A stretch of 64,000 nucleotides of DNA from DTU089 sp964421815 (GTDB lineage: Bacteria; Bacillota; Clostridia; Oscillospirales; Acutalibacteraceae). The position numbers and the translations under genes were made by a program. The stretch lies in contig CAYQYT010000009.1 of the NCBI GenBank assembly GCA_964421815.1, positions 11,176 to 75,175 of the forward strand. The letters are read 5' to 3'. A model generated the notes under the pieces. It was not told the origin of the DNA. It saw only the letters and a program-made list of their open reading frames with translations, and searched no databases. Shown piece by piece: positions 8,774-18,453 of this stretch. The stretch's first letter is position 1; the number at the start of each line of letters is the position of its first letter.

Positions 8774-9844
8774 TTATTCCTCTGAAACTTTCAATTTATC
8801 CGCAGTATCTGCGGTTATAAGGGCATCTATGATTTCGTCAAGGTCCCCGTCCATTATGGCCTCTATTCTGTAAAGGGTAAGTCCGATTCTATGGTCGGAA
8901 ACTCGACCTTGGGGAAAATTATATGTTCGTATTCTTTCGCTTCTGTCCCCCGTTCCCACTTGGGAGCGGCGTTCATCGGCAATTTCCGCACTTTGTTTCT
9001 CCCTCTCCGCTTCAAGCAATCTTGAACGGAGAATTTTCATTGCTCTGTCGCGGTTTTTATGCTGACTGCGTTCATCCTGACATTCAACAACCGTACCCGT
9101 GGGTAAATGGGTTATGCGAATTGCCGATTCCGTTTTGTTAACGTGCTGACCTCCTGCGCCGCTTGAACGGAATGTATCAATCTGCAAGTGGGTTGGGTCG
9201 ATATCAATGTCAACTTCCTCCGCTTCAGGAAGAACTGCAACCGTAACTGTTGAAGTGTGAATCCTTCCCCCCGACTCCGTTTCGGGAACTCGCTGAACAC
9301 GATGCACACCGCTTTCAAACTTAAATCGGGAATAGGCACCCTCACCGGTTATCATAAAACTGATTTCCTTTATACCGCCCAAACCTGTTTCATTAACGGA
9401 CAAAACTTCAGGTTTCCATCCCCGGTTTTCCGAGTACATGGAATACATTCTGAAAAGGGAATTGCCGAAAAGGGCGGCTTCCTCGCCACCTGCTCCCGCA
9501 CGGATTTCTATAATAACATTTTTATCGTCATTGGGATCTTTGGGAAGTAATAATATTTTCAGTTTTTCCCCAAGTTCTTCTGTTTTCTTCTTGCACTCTT
9601 CAATTTCAAATTCAAGCATTTCCTTGAGTTCTTTATCCGGTCGGTCCGAAAGCATTTCCTTTGCCGCTTCTCCGTCGCTGACGGCTTTTTTATATTCCCG
9701 ATATGTTTCAACCAAGGGTGTAAGGGTTTTAAGTTCCTTCATCAGGGAAGCGTATTTACTCTGGTCGGAAACAGTTTCGGGAAGGCACAGCAAGTCATTT
9801 ACTTTTTCAAACCGTTCTTCAACTTGCTGAAGTTTATCAATCAT
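8774..9844 (-). CDS. prfA: Peptide chain release factor 1
   Basis: A 356-residue class I release factor. The GGQ motif is in SSGAGGQHVNKTES at about residue 230, and the stop-codon reading tripeptide is PET (P-x-T, the RF1 type for UAA/UAG) in 'RVQRVPETESGGRIH'. Length matches the family. The start overlaps the end of the DUF951 gene by 8 nt. Confidence 0.97.
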   Translation of the reverse strand: MIDKLQQVEERFEKVNDLLCLPETVSDQSKYASLMKELKTLTPLVETYREYKKAVSDGEAAKEMLSDRPDKELKEMLEFEIEECKKKTEELGEKLKILLLPKDPNDDKNVIIEIRAGAGGEEAALFGNSLFRMYSMYSENRGWKPEVLSVNETGLGGIKEISFMITGEGAYSRFKFESGVHRVQRVPETESGGRIHTSTVTVAVLPEAEEVDIDIDPTHLQIDTFRSSGAGGQHVNKTESAIRITHLPTGTVVECQDERSQHKNRDRAMKILRSRLLEAEREKQSAEIADERRSQVGTGDRSERIRTYNFPQGRVSDHRIGLTLYRIEAIMDGDLDEIIDALITADTADKLKVSEE

Positions 9845-10040
9845 CCGTGTTCTCCTTTAATTCTTCTCTTGTAACTTTTTTAATATTCTTTTCCGCCTTT
9901 GAACGAGGAATCAAAAATTCTCTGCCGCAGCCGTTGCAATGCAAACGAAAATCCATTCCGGAACGCAAAACAGTGAACTGCTTTGAACCGCAGGGATGCT
10001 GTTTTTTCATTTCAAGAACATCACCGACACGAATATCCAC
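9837..10040 (-). CDS. DUF951 family small protein
   Basis: A 67-residue protein of the DUF951 family ('DIRVGDVLEMKKQHPCGSKQ', then LHCNGCGREFLIPRSK). Three Cys (C17, and C35/C38 as CxGC) suggest a small zinc- or metal-binding fold, which is inferred. Function is unknown. It is the first gene of the cluster running through prfA, tsaC, coaE and the lytic transglycosylase. Confidence 0.85.
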   Translation of the reverse strand: MDIRVGDVLEMKKQHPCGSKQFTVLRSGMDFRLHCNGCGREFLIPRSKAEKNIKKVTREELKENTDD

Positions 10041-10137
10041 AAAAACTCCTCCAATTTTAATTTTCTGAAATATTGTAACACACTTTTACATAAAATTAAA
10101 GAGTAAGATAAAAATAAATGAAACAGGTGATACAAAA

Positions 10138-11058
10138 ATGACAGCCTACCTACCGGAAGGATTTTTAATCAACACAAGGGAAAACGCTTTTTTTCTTTCC
10201 TCCTTTGATTCTTTTTTTAAAGCTTTTACAGAGAAAAAGCACCTGGAAGCCCGTGCGGTTTATTGCGACAGAGAACATAATTTACATATTGATTTAGGCT
10301 TCGTACACGGAATCATTCCAAGAGAAGAATGTGCTATGGGCATAAAAGAGGGAAAGGTTCGGGATATTGCAATTATTGCACGTGTAAACAAGCCTGTTAG
10401 ATTTATGATTACGGACATCTGTGAATCAGGAGGACGAAAAACCGCTTTTTTAAGCCGTCGTGCCGTACAGGAAGAGTTTACCCACAAGGGACTCCCCAAA
10501 CTTTCTCCCGGTGATATAATAACTGCACGAATTACACACCTTGAAAACTTCGGCGTTTTCTGTGACATCGGATGCGGAATAAATGCTCTTTTGCCCATTG
10601 ACAACATATCCGTTTCCAGAATTCCACACCCCAATGTCCGCTTTAATGTAGGTGACGATATAAAGGTCATTATAAAATCCTTTGACGAGGAAGGCAGAGC
10701 CACCCTTTCACAAAAAGAACTTTTAGGCACATGGGAAGAAAATGCAAACCAATTCAATATAGGCGAAACGGTGAGCGGCATTGTCAGGAGCGTTGAGAGT
10801 TACGGTGTTTTTGTTGAACTGACTCCGAATCTTGCAGGTTTGGCAGAATACACACCCACAGTTTTTGAGGGTCAACAAACAAGTGTTTACATAAAAAGTA
10901 TAATCCCCGAAAAAATGAAAGTTAAACTGATTATAGTTGACTCATTTGATGCGGATTACCCTAAAAAGGAAACCCGGTATTTCATCAAAGACGGACACCT
11001 TGATTATTTCAGGTACTCCCCCTATTCCTGCGAAAAGATTATTGAAACAATATTTTGA
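10138..11058 (+). CDS. S1 RNA-binding domain protein
   Basis: A 306-residue protein with OB-fold S1 repeats. One clear repeat begins near residue 120 (PGDIITARITHLENFGVFCDIGCGINALLP) and a second near 205 ('IGETVSGIVRSVESYGVFVEL'). The N-terminal ~100 residues look like a degenerate S1 unit (EARAVYCDREHNLHIDLG). It resembles the truncated ribosomal-S1-like proteins found in Clostridia and probably binds RNA. It is transcribed divergently from DUF951 and has AGGTGAT before its ATG. Confidence 0.8.
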   Translation: MTAYLPEGFLINTRENAFFLSSFDSFFKAFTEKKHLEARAVYCDREHNLHIDLGFVHGIIPREECAMGIKEGKVRDIAIIARVNKPVRFMITDICESGGRKTAFLSRRAVQEEFTHKGLPKLSPGDIITARITHLENFGVFCDIGCGINALLPIDNISVSRIPHPNVRFNVGDDIKVIIKSFDEEGRATLSQKELLGTWEENANQFNIGETVSGIVRSVESYGVFVELTPNLAGLAEYTPTVFEGQQTSVYIKSIIPEKMKVKLIIVDSFDADYPKKETRYFIKDGHLDYFRYSPYSCEKIIETIF

Positions 11059-11064
11059 TTTCTC

Positions 11065-11094
11065 TTGAAAAGATATGTTACTGTGTTGTATAAT
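11065..11094 (+). promoter_or_regulatory. Sigma-A type promoter of the aldo/keto reductase gene
   Basis: TTGAAA (11065-11070), 18-nt spacer, TATAAT (11089-11094), about 30 nt upstream of the chosen ATG. It begins just after the S1 gene stop. Confidence 0.7.
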
Positions 11095-11125
11095 TAAACA
11101 ACAAAAAATGTTGGGAGATTTGATT

Positions 11126-12250
11126 ATGCAATACAGTAATTTCAATTCCATCGGCAGACCCATATCAAAACTGGGTTTCGGACTTATGCGGTTGCCGAAA
11201 GCCGAAAAAGACAGTGAAGCAATAGACAGAGACGAGGCGTTCAGACTTATTGACCTTGCAATAAAATCGGGAGTAAACTATTTTGATACCGCCTATGTGT
11301 ATCACGGCGGCGACTCGGAGATATTTGCAAAAGAGGCTCTCGGCAGATACCCCCGTGAATCCTATTGCCTTGCAACAAAACTTCCCGGTTGGGCAATTAA
11401 GGAAGAAAACAGACACACTCCCGAACTTTTCGACGAACAGTTGAAAAAATGCGGCGTCGATTATTTTGATTTCTATCTTCTTCATTCAGTAAACCGCGAT
11501 ATCATGAAAACTTTCGAGGAGGACAAGTCCTACGAATATCTGTCGAAACAGAAAGAACTCGGAAGAATAAGGCATTTGGGCTTTTCATACCACGGGGATT
11601 TGGAATTCTTTATTGAACTTATTGACAAGTACAAATGGGATTTTGTTCAACTCCAAATTAACTATTACGATTGGGAAAATCAAAACGCCAAGGCATATTA
11701 TGAAGCCCTGGAGGAAAGAAATATTCCCTGTATCGTTATGGAGCCTGTAAGGGGCGGTTCATTGCACACCCTGAATGCCGAAGCAAAAGCGGTGTTTGAG
11801 GAACTGGGCGACGCTTCCGCCGCTTCATACGCGTTGAGATATGTTGCGGAACTCCCCAATGTTCTCGTAACCCTCAGCGGTATGTCAACATACGAACAGG
11901 TTGCGGACAATCTTAAAACATTTGCGGAGTGCAAGCCTCTTTCCGACACGGAAAAAGCCGCTGTTGAAAAAGCAAATGTACTATTCAGAAAAAATTTCGC
12001 AGTTCCCTGCACGGAATGTAAATACTGCGTTGAAACCTGCCCCGCCGGAATCAACATTCCGGGTTGCTTTAAAGCATACAACGAGTACAACAAAACAAGA
12101 AACAAGGCGGATTTTTCGGCGTACTACTCTAAAATCAACGAAAATCAACGCGCAGTAAACTGTTTGGACTGCAAATCATGTGTTGATAAATGCCCGCAGA
12201 AAATCGACATTCCGAAAGAACTGAGAAAGGTTTCCGAACTTTCGGAATAA
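11126..12250 (+). CDS. Aldo/keto reductase with two C-terminal 4Fe-4S motifs
   Basis: A 374-residue protein. Residues 1-275 are an aldo/keto reductase barrel: 'LGFGLMRLPK', the catalytic Asp and Tyr in 'NYFDTAYVYHGG', and the strand-4 His in 'FYLLHSVN'. The C-terminal part carries CTECKYCVETCPAGINIP and CLDCKSCVDKCPQKIDIP, two CxxCxxCxxxCP ferredoxin-type motifs. Such fusions are frequent in anaerobes; the electron route (ferredoxin rather than NADPH alone) is inferred. The longer frame from 11075 is rejected because it would begin inside the promoter; the ATG at 11126 has GGGAG 8 nt upstream. Confidence 0.88.
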   Translation: MQYSNFNSIGRPISKLGFGLMRLPKAEKDSEAIDRDEAFRLIDLAIKSGVNYFDTAYVYHGGDSEIFAKEALGRYPRESYCLATKLPGWAIKEENRHTPELFDEQLKKCGVDYFDFYLLHSVNRDIMKTFEEDKSYEYLSKQKELGRIRHLGFSYHGDLEFFIELIDKYKWDFVQLQINYYDWENQNAKAYYEALEERNIPCIVMEPVRGGSLHTLNAEAKAVFEELGDASAASYALRYVAELPNVLVTLSGMSTYEQVADNLKTFAECKPLSDTEKAAVEKANVLFRKNFAVPCTECKYCVETCPAGINIPGCFKAYNEYNKTRNKADFSAYYSKINENQRAVNCLDCKSCVDKCPQKIDIPKELRKVSELSE

Positions 12251-12258
12251 GATAAAAA

Positions 12259-12705
12259 ATGAAAAGAATCATTTATTCCGCAATTTGCATTGTATTTATG
12301 ATGTCCCTCCTTACCTCTTGCGGTGCAGACAGGATAACCGATGTTATAACCGCCGCCGAAACAGTGCTTATAAACGGCAAAGAGGTTGACACCGTTGAGG
12401 CTTCCATGGGGGCTTTTCAAGGTAGGCAGGGGGATTGCATAGAATTCCGTTTCAAAGAACCCCAAACCTTTAATACGGTTTTCATCAATGAAAAATCCAC
12501 ATCCGTAAGGCAGTTTAATATCTATGCCGAAGTTGACGGGCAATTCAAACTCATATATACAAGCAAACTCATTTTAAACGATAATATTGCCGTTGAAAGA
12601 ACAACCGCAACGGCTCTGAAAATAGAAATTGTCAACACCGAAATAGGAAACGACAGTTTTACAATTCAGGGCATAAATGCCTACAATATTGAAGAAAACA
12701 GGTGA
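12259..12705 (+). CDS. Small lipoprotein with discoidin-like (F5/8C-type) fold
   Basis: A 148-residue protein with a lipoprotein signal peptide (lipobox LTSC, Cys about 21). The mature part, with 'CIEFRFKEPQTFNTVFINE', QFNIYAEVDGQFKLIYTSKL and 'TALKIEIVNTEI', has the strand pattern of galactose-binding/discoidin domains seen at the ends of many glycosidases. It ends in a GTGA next to the GH36 start and would be co-translated with it. A surface carbohydrate-binding role is inferred from fold and context. Confidence 0.55.
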   Translation: MKRIIYSAICIVFMMSLLTSCGADRITDVITAAETVLINGKEVDTVEASMGAFQGRQGDCIEFRFKEPQTFNTVFINEKSTSVRQFNIYAEVDGQFKLIYTSKLILNDNIAVERTTATALKIEIVNTEIGNDSFTIQGINAYNIEENR

Positions 12706-12710
12706 TAAAT

Positions 12711-14888
12711 ATGTCAATCAAATACAGTAACGACAGGAAAATCTTTAAACTTGACACATATAGCAGCACATATATTTTCGGTATTGTTGAGGGGAACTAT
12801 CTTGTACACTATTACTATGGCGCTCCCATTCCCGACACGGACGTGGAGCAACTGCGTATAAGACCCAACTTTGCATCTTTCTGTCCCGACAGTCCCTCTG
12901 CAAAAATCTTTAATTTCTCCCCCGATGTTACGCCATTGGAATATTCAACATTCGGTGCGGGTGATTTCCGTTTGTCCGCTTTTGCGGTTAAAAACAGCGA
13001 GGGTAACAAGGTAACGGATTTAAGATACGTGAGCCACAAAATCTACGGCGGTAAAAATAAACTCCCGGGACTTCCCGCTCTTTACGAAGATATTGAGGGT
13101 GAAACGGAAACTCTTGAAATTCTCACAGAGGACAAGGTTACGGGCGTGAAAGCCACACTCATTTACACCGTATTTGAGAAAAAGGGTGCAATCACAAGGA
13201 GCGTAAAGGTGGAAAACCCCACGGACAAGCCCTTTTATATTGATACGATCCACTCTCTTTGCGTTGACCTGCCCGGTTACGATTACGATATGCTGGGTCT
13301 TTACGGCAGATGGGGCAAGGAACGCACTCTTGACAGATATCCCCTGCACCGCGGAATACAGTCAATTAAAAGTAAACGCGGTTCTTCAAGCCACAATCAC
13401 AACCCTTTCACCGCCCTTGTAAAAAAGGATACCACCGAGGACTACGGCGAATGTTACGGTTTCAACCTTGTATATAGCAGTAATTTTTCCATTGATGTTG
13501 AGGTGGACGGCTTTGCTTCATCCCGTATTGTTATGGGCATCAATCCCGACGGATTCAACTGGTTACTCGAGCCGGGTGAAGAATTCTATTCACCCGAGGC
13601 GGTTATGATTTACACAAACAAGGGTCTCGGTGAAATGAGCCGTATGTTCCACCGACTTTATTCCAACAACCTTGTAAGAGGTAAATGGAAGAAAGCAAAA
13701 CGCCCCCTCCTTATAAACAACTGGGAGGGAACGGGAATGAACTTTGACCATGACAAACTTGTTTCCTTTGCCCGTCACGCTAAAGAAATGGGCATTGAAA
13801 TGCTTGTTATGGATGACGGTTGGTTCGGTAAACGTGACAGCGACAACTGCTCTTTGGGCGACTGGTATGTTGCGGAATACAAACTCAAACACGGGCTTTC
13901 GGGACTTATTAAGGAAGTCAACGATTTAGGAGTAAAATTCGGCATCTGGTACGAGCCGGAAATGATTTCACCGGATTCCGACATTTACAGGGCGCACCCC
14001 GATTGGTGTCTGCATACAGAGGGACGGGACAAGTCCATTGCACGAACACAGTACGTTATCGACTTCTCCCGTAAAGAAGTTCGCGACTACATTTACTCAA
14101 TGATGTACGATGTGCTTTCAAAGAATAATATCGCCTATCTCAAATGGGATTTTAACAGAAATCTTACGGAAGTGTCCTGTGCGGAACTCCCGCCCGAAAG
14201 ACAGGGTGAAATATTCCACAGATTTGTTCTTGGCACGTACGAGATTATGGAGCGTTTAATCACCGACTTCCCCGATTTGCTTTTGGAAAACTGCTCCGGC
14301 GGCGGCGGACGTTTCGACCCCGGTATGCTTTACTATTCTCCTCAAATCTGGACAAGTGACAACACCGACCCCATAGAAAGACTGACAATTCAATTCGGTA
14401 CATCCCTCTGCTACCCTGCTTCCACAATGGGAGCCCACGTTTCCGCAAACAAAAGAACGGGGTACGAAACAAAGAAGAATGTTGCTCTTTGGGGCTCCTT
14501 CGGTTACGAACTTGATCCGGACAAATTAACCGAGGAAGAAAAGGCTGAAATCAAAGAACAGGTAAAAGAATATCACAAATATTATGATGTTATTCACTTC
14601 GGTGAACTTTACAGACTGATTACCCCCTTTGAAAACGAATTCAGGGTTGCCTGGGAATTTGTCAGCGAGGACAAAAAAGAGGCGCTTGCCACGGTTGTTC
14701 AGATTAAACACCCCTATGACGAATTCTTTATGCTCCGTCTTAAAGGTCTTGACCCTGAAAAGATTTACGAAATCGAGGGAACGGACGAAAAGCACAGCGG
14801 TGCATACCTTATGAACGCGGGCCTCAACCTTACCCACAAACCCAAGAAGGACGGGGACTCTTACTTGATACACTTAATTTCTTGTTGA
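12711..14888 (+). CDS. Alpha-galactosidase, GH36
   Basis: A 725-residue glycoside hydrolase that removes terminal alpha-galactose from raffinose-family oligosaccharides or galactomannan fragments. The N-terminal super-sandwich is followed by the barrel with 'EMLVMDDGWFGKR', the nucleophile Asp in AYLKWDFNRN, 'LENCSGGGGRFD' and the acid/base Asp in WTSDNTDPIERL, all GH36 hallmarks. No signal peptide is present, so it acts inside the cell. The ATG at 12711 follows AGGTGAT; an in-frame GTG at 12702 is less likely. It follows a lipoprotein gene in the same operon. Confidence 0.93.
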   Translation: MSIKYSNDRKIFKLDTYSSTYIFGIVEGNYLVHYYYGAPIPDTDVEQLRIRPNFASFCPDSPSAKIFNFSPDVTPLEYSTFGAGDFRLSAFAVKNSEGNKVTDLRYVSHKIYGGKNKLPGLPALYEDIEGETETLEILTEDKVTGVKATLIYTVFEKKGAITRSVKVENPTDKPFYIDTIHSLCVDLPGYDYDMLGLYGRWGKERTLDRYPLHRGIQSIKSKRGSSSHNHNPFTALVKKDTTEDYGECYGFNLVYSSNFSIDVEVDGFASSRIVMGINPDGFNWLLEPGEEFYSPEAVMIYTNKGLGEMSRMFHRLYSNNLVRGKWKKAKRPLLINNWEGTGMNFDHDKLVSFARHAKEMGIEMLVMDDGWFGKRDSDNCSLGDWYVAEYKLKHGLSGLIKEVNDLGVKFGIWYEPEMISPDSDIYRAHPDWCLHTEGRDKSIARTQYVIDFSRKEVRDYIYSMMYDVLSKNNIAYLKWDFNRNLTEVSCAELPPERQGEIFHRFVLGTYEIMERLITDFPDLLLENCSGGGGRFDPGMLYYSPQIWTSDNTDPIERLTIQFGTSLCYPASTMGAHVSANKRTGYETKKNVALWGSFGYELDPDKLTEEEKAEIKEQVKEYHKYYDVIHFGELYRLITPFENEFRVAWEFVSEDKKEALATVVQIKHPYDEFFMLRLKGLDPEKIYEIEGTDEKHSGAYLMNAGLNLTHKPKKDGDSYLIHLISC

Positions 14889-14904
14889 TAAATAATTGCA
14901 AAAT

Positions 14905-14940
14905 AGGATGTAAAAAACGACAGTTTTTTACATCCTTATA
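14905..14940. terminator. Bidirectional intrinsic terminator
   Basis: AGGATGTAAAAAA (14905-14917) pairs with TTTTTTACATCCT (14924-14936); the U tract lies inside the 3' arm. It separates the convergent GH36 and rqcH genes. Confidence 0.7.
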
Positions 14941-14942
14941 AT

Positions 14943-16676
14943 TTACTTCATTTTAGGTTTTACGTTTACGGAGTAGTATGTGTAATATACCACAAACCCG
15001 GGTTTTGCTCCGTTGGGTTTTTTAATATTTTTTACATCCGTATAGTCAACTGTTACAAGGGTGGAAGTTCTTGCGGAACTGTAATATGCCGCAATTTCCG
15101 CCGCTTCCACAATGGCATCATCGGGTATCTCACCGCCGTCGCTTAACAGTAACGCGTGGGAACCGGGGCATTTTTGAGCATGGAGCCAAATATCTCCCTT
15201 TTTACCCGTTTTAAAAGTCAGTTTATCGTTTTGAACATTGTTTCTGCCCACAAGCACCGTAAGTCCTTGACTTGTTTTAAATTCAAGGGGCGGAAGTGCC
15301 TGTTTTTTCATCTGCTTTTTGCCCGATTTCTTGGGTTTTATAAAGCCCTGTGAAATCAGTTCGTCCTTAATCTCTCCGAATTCTCTTTCCAGAGTTGAGC
15401 GTTCAAGCATATCCCTTACGCTTTTAAGGTATTCCAAATCCTGTTCGCCCTCCTCAATAAGTTTTATAAGCATATTTTCCGCAGTACAGGCTTTTCTGTA
15501 TTCTTTATAAAACTTCTGGGCGTTTTGTGATGGAGAAAGTGCGGGATCAACGGGGATTTTAAAAATACTGTTATTGTCATAATAGTTTTCAACCTCATAG
15601 ATATTTGCGCCTTTTTGCAATCTGTACTGTGCGGCGGTTATTAGTTCACCGTTTATTTTCAATTCTTCCCTGTTGGCACATTTGCGTAAATCCTCTTGCT
15701 GATTGTTCAGTTTTCGGGCTGTTCTTTCTATTGCATTGTCAAGGAGTTTGAAAAGTTCCGCACCTTTGGAGCGGGTACGCAAAAGTCTGTCCCGTTCAAA
15801 ATAAAAACCCTCCAACAAGCAAAAAACATCTTCTTTTTCTATTACTTTATATGCGTTGCCGTATTGGGTTATGGGCATAAAGGAAAACTCCATGGGTTTT
15901 CCCGATTCGTCAAGAACCATTGTGGGCTTGGCTTCATTCTTTGTAACAATGCTCTTTAAGGCGCTGATTTCACAAAGAAGATTCATTTTTTCTTCCGTTG
16001 TCAGTTCCCCCACACCTTTATCATCATCGCAGACTCTGAAAGCGATTTCCCTTGACAAAAGCGGCGAAACACCCTGTATTGTTTTCAAAACAGCGGAGGA
16101 AAGTTTGGAATTTTCCAGGGAAAGAATTCCTTGACAAATACTTTGGGGTTCCTCATTTCTTATATCGAGTTTCTCCTGTGCAGGGGGCAATTTGTACTGT
16201 GCCCCCGGTAAAACAAGACGGTAGGAGGACTTCTCCGCGTCAACACGTCTTAATGCGTCAACAATTCTGTTATCTTCATCAAAGAGAATAACATTACTGT
16301 GTTGAGCCATTATTTCAACGGCAAGAGTCAGTTTCACCCTGTCGCCTATCTCATTTGTAGCGTCGAAATTGAAAAATGCCGTTCTGTCAAGGCCGTACTG
16401 TTCGACACCCAAAAGAGTTGCGCCCACAAGCCGTTTTCTGAAAAGCATACAGAGCATTGGGGGTGTCTGGGGATTCTCCGGCACGGAATCCACCACGGCA
16501 AAGCGGGGACTGTTTGCATCCGCCGAAAAATACAGCTTATGCATACCGCCCCTTGTTCTCATTATAAACACCAACTCATTTTTTGAGGGTTGGTGAATTT
16601 TATCGACTTTCGCTCCCGTCAAAAGTTCGTTTACCTTTGAAACGAGAAAGTTCAAATACATTCCGTCCAATGCCAT
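14943..16676 (-). CDS. rqcH: NFACT-family ribosome quality control protein RqcH
   Basis: A 577-residue protein of the NFACT/Rqc2 family, often misnamed fibronectin-binding protein. RqcH binds obstructed 50S subunits and adds C-terminal Ala tails that mark nascent chains for degradation. The NFACT-N domain starts 'ALDGMYLNFLVSKVNEL', and the conserved Asp97-Arg98 pair is present in YGLDRTAFF. A central coiled coil (about 290-430) is followed by the NFACT-R domain with 'GDIWLHAQKCPGSHALL'. Length is typical. It is followed on the same strand (upstream) by the nif3 gene with an 11-nt gap. Confidence 0.92.
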   Translation of the reverse strand: MALDGMYLNFLVSKVNELLTGAKVDKIHQPSKNELVFIMRTRGGMHKLYFSADANSPRFAVVDSVPENPQTPPMLCMLFRKRLVGATLLGVEQYGLDRTAFFNFDATNEIGDRVKLTLAVEIMAQHSNVILFDEDNRIVDALRRVDAEKSSYRLVLPGAQYKLPPAQEKLDIRNEEPQSICQGILSLENSKLSSAVLKTIQGVSPLLSREIAFRVCDDDKGVGELTTEEKMNLLCEISALKSIVTKNEAKPTMVLDESGKPMEFSFMPITQYGNAYKVIEKEDVFCLLEGFYFERDRLLRTRSKGAELFKLLDNAIERTARKLNNQQEDLRKCANREELKINGELITAAQYRLQKGANIYEVENYYDNNSIFKIPVDPALSPSQNAQKFYKEYRKACTAENMLIKLIEEGEQDLEYLKSVRDMLERSTLEREFGEIKDELISQGFIKPKKSGKKQMKKQALPPLEFKTSQGLTVLVGRNNVQNDKLTFKTGKKGDIWLHAQKCPGSHALLLSDGGEIPDDAIVEAAEIAAYYSSARTSTLVTVDYTDVKNIKKPNGAKPGFVVYYTYYSVNVKPKMK

Positions 16677-16687
16677 TGTATATTCCT

Positions 16688-17434
16688 CTAAATATGATTT
16701 ACGGGATTTTTCAAATCCGAAATTTTCACTTGAATTTCTTTTTTAAATGCATTTGAAAGTTGTTCTCCCAAATACTCGCACACGATATTTTCCGTTTCAT
16801 AATGCCCTGCAACAAACAGGGAAACGCCCACGGACTTTGAAAGCAAATATTCGTGGTGCTTTGCCTCACCTGTCAACAGAGCATCCGCACCCACATTTTT
16901 CGCTTCAAGTACCAAATCTCCGCCGGAGCCGGAGCAAAGAGCAACGGTTTTGATTGTTTTGCCCGAATCCGTAAAGGAAACGGCTCCTCCCAGAGCGGAT
17001 TTAATTCTTTCAGCAAATTCTTTTGCACTGCAAGGGGTAATTTCACCGTATTTGAGAAATTCCTCACCCTCGGCAGTTTTCAAGTTTTCTATTCCCACCT
17101 TTTTTGCAAGGCAGTCATTGACGCCTCCCCTTGCTTTATCAAGGCAGGTGTGGGAAGCGATAAAGGACATTCCCGACCTTACGGCTTTATAGACCAAACT
17201 GTCGGAGGATATTTTAGAAAGGGGGTCAAAAATAAGGGGATGATGGGTAACAACAAGATCCGCACCGAAAGACAAAGCGTCCTTTATTACATCTTCCGTA
17301 ACATCAAGAGCAATGTATATTTTCTCCGTATTTTTTTCAAAGGACCCAACGGAAAGTCCGCAGTTGTCCCAGTCTTCCGCCGTATCAAAAGGCGCAATAG
17401 CGTTGAGAAAATCATAAATATCCTTAACTGTCAT
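16688..17434 (-). CDS. Nif3-like dinuclear metal centre protein
   Basis: A 248-residue YqfO/NIF3-family protein. N-terminal 'FDTAEDWDNCGLSVG', the metal His pair in VVTHHPLIF, and the C-terminal 'DALLTGEAKHHEYL' and VAGHYETE supply the metal-binding His/Glu ligands. Annotated members are called GTP cyclohydrolase I type 2, but the cellular role is not settled. As in many Firmicutes it follows trmK. Confidence 0.9.
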   Translation of the reverse strand: MTVKDIYDFLNAIAPFDTAEDWDNCGLSVGSFEKNTEKIYIALDVTEDVIKDALSFGADLVVTHHPLIFDPLSKISSDSLVYKAVRSGMSFIASHTCLDKARGGVNDCLAKKVGIENLKTAEGEEFLKYGEITPCSAKEFAERIKSALGGAVSFTDSGKTIKTVALCSGSGGDLVLEAKNVGADALLTGEAKHHEYLLSKSVGVSLFVAGHYETENIVCEYLGEQLSNAFKKEIQVKISDLKNPVNHI

Positions 17435-17467
17435 ATTTATTCCCCCTTGTTTCCTTTCACTTGCTTT

Positions 17468-18139
17468 TTAACTGTTCAAAAATTCCTTTAATTTTTCGAT
17501 TATTTCAAAAAGTTCCCCGTCTTTTTTACCGATTTCTTCCGTTGCGGTATATTTTTTCTGTAACCTGTTAAGTTGCTTTTGTATGTGCATTTTTGCTTCG
17601 TGGGATTTCGGAAGTTTTCCTATATAGCAATCGGCGGGGGTAAACTCACTTTTTACTCCCTTATAAACCGCGTCAAAGGCTATGTAATACCTTTCGTCTT
17701 CTTTTACGGCAATTTCTTTCCCTATTTCAAATCCGTTTGAATAGAGAAATTCTCTCAAATCCTCCGCTCTGCTCTGTGGTTGAAAAATAAAATGCAGATT
17801 GGGATTTTTAATCCACGGGGTTTCTTTTAATTTTTCGGCAATAAGGGTGCCGCCCATTCCCGCGAAAACGATTTCATCAACTTCATTTTCTTTGAATTCC
17901 TTTAGTCCGTCGGAAAGACGCAGAGAAATTCTATCCGAAAGCCCGTATCTGCTCACTGTTTTTGCGGCATTTTCCAAAGGGCCTTTTCCTATGTCCGCTC
18001 CTATAGCTCCCGAAATTTTATTCTGCTGAATCAAGAAAACGGGAAGATAGCCGTGGTCCGTACCTATATCGGCAACAATGCCGCCGCCTTTTATAAGAGA
18101 AGCGGCGGCAGAGAGCCTTGGTGTTAATTTAACAGTCAT
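17468..18139 (-). CDS. trmK: tRNA (adenine(22)-N1)-methyltransferase
   Basis: A 223-residue SAM-dependent enzyme that methylates N1 of A22 in tRNA. It starts 'LTPRLSAAASLIKGGGIVADIGTDHGYLPVFL' with motif I ADIGTDHGYLP; the later FAGMGGTLI is the characteristic catalytic-side motif. A C-terminal helical region follows. Its start codon shares one base with the stop of the DUF1858 gene, and nif3 lies downstream. Confidence 0.93.
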   Translation of the reverse strand: MTVKLTPRLSAAASLIKGGGIVADIGTDHGYLPVFLIQQNKISGAIGADIGKGPLENAAKTVSRYGLSDRISLRLSDGLKEFKENEVDEIVFAGMGGTLIAEKLKETPWIKNPNLHFIFQPQSRAEDLREFLYSNGFEIGKEIAVKEDERYYIAFDAVYKGVKSEFTPADCYIGKLPKSHEAKMHIQKQLNRLQKKYTATEEIGKKDGELFEIIEKLKEFLNS

Positions 18140-18336
18140 TATTTCTCTAAAAATGCGTTAATTTTTGCAATAAGTTCGTTGGGGTCAACACCGTGTACCA
18201 TACAAGCCTGTTCAACAGTTTCACCGCGGGAAGCAGGGCAACCGAGACAGTGCATACCCATTTCAAGAAAGAAGGGTGCAGTATCGGGTGCTTCGTCAAG
18301 AATTGAACCGATGATTGTATCTTTAGTAATTGTCAT
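18139..18336 (-). CDS. DUF1858 domain protein
   Basis: A 65-residue protein with 'EMGMHCLGCPASRGETVEQAC', the CxxC signature of the DUF1858 (hybrid-cluster-associated redox disulfide) family. A thiol/disulfide role is inferred from the Cys pair. It overlaps trmK by one base and heads the trmK-nif3-rqcH run. Confidence 0.85.
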   Translation of the reverse strand: MTITKDTIIGSILDEAPDTAPFFLEMGMHCLGCPASRGETVEQACMVHGVDPNELIAKINAFLEK

Positions 18337-18453
18337 TTTTATTACTCCTTTGTTTTAATCTTTTTCATAGTATATCATAAGTTTAAGTAAAAATAAATAC
18401 AAATATGAAACTTTTTAACATATTTTCACGGGGGTAATTGTTTGTTTTTACAA

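Noticed and set aside
14260..14472. Minus-strand ORFs inside the GH36 gene
   Set aside because: Shadows of a strongly supported gene in the codon-opposite frame, with no SD or family match; the same holds for other antisense ORFs within large CDSs.
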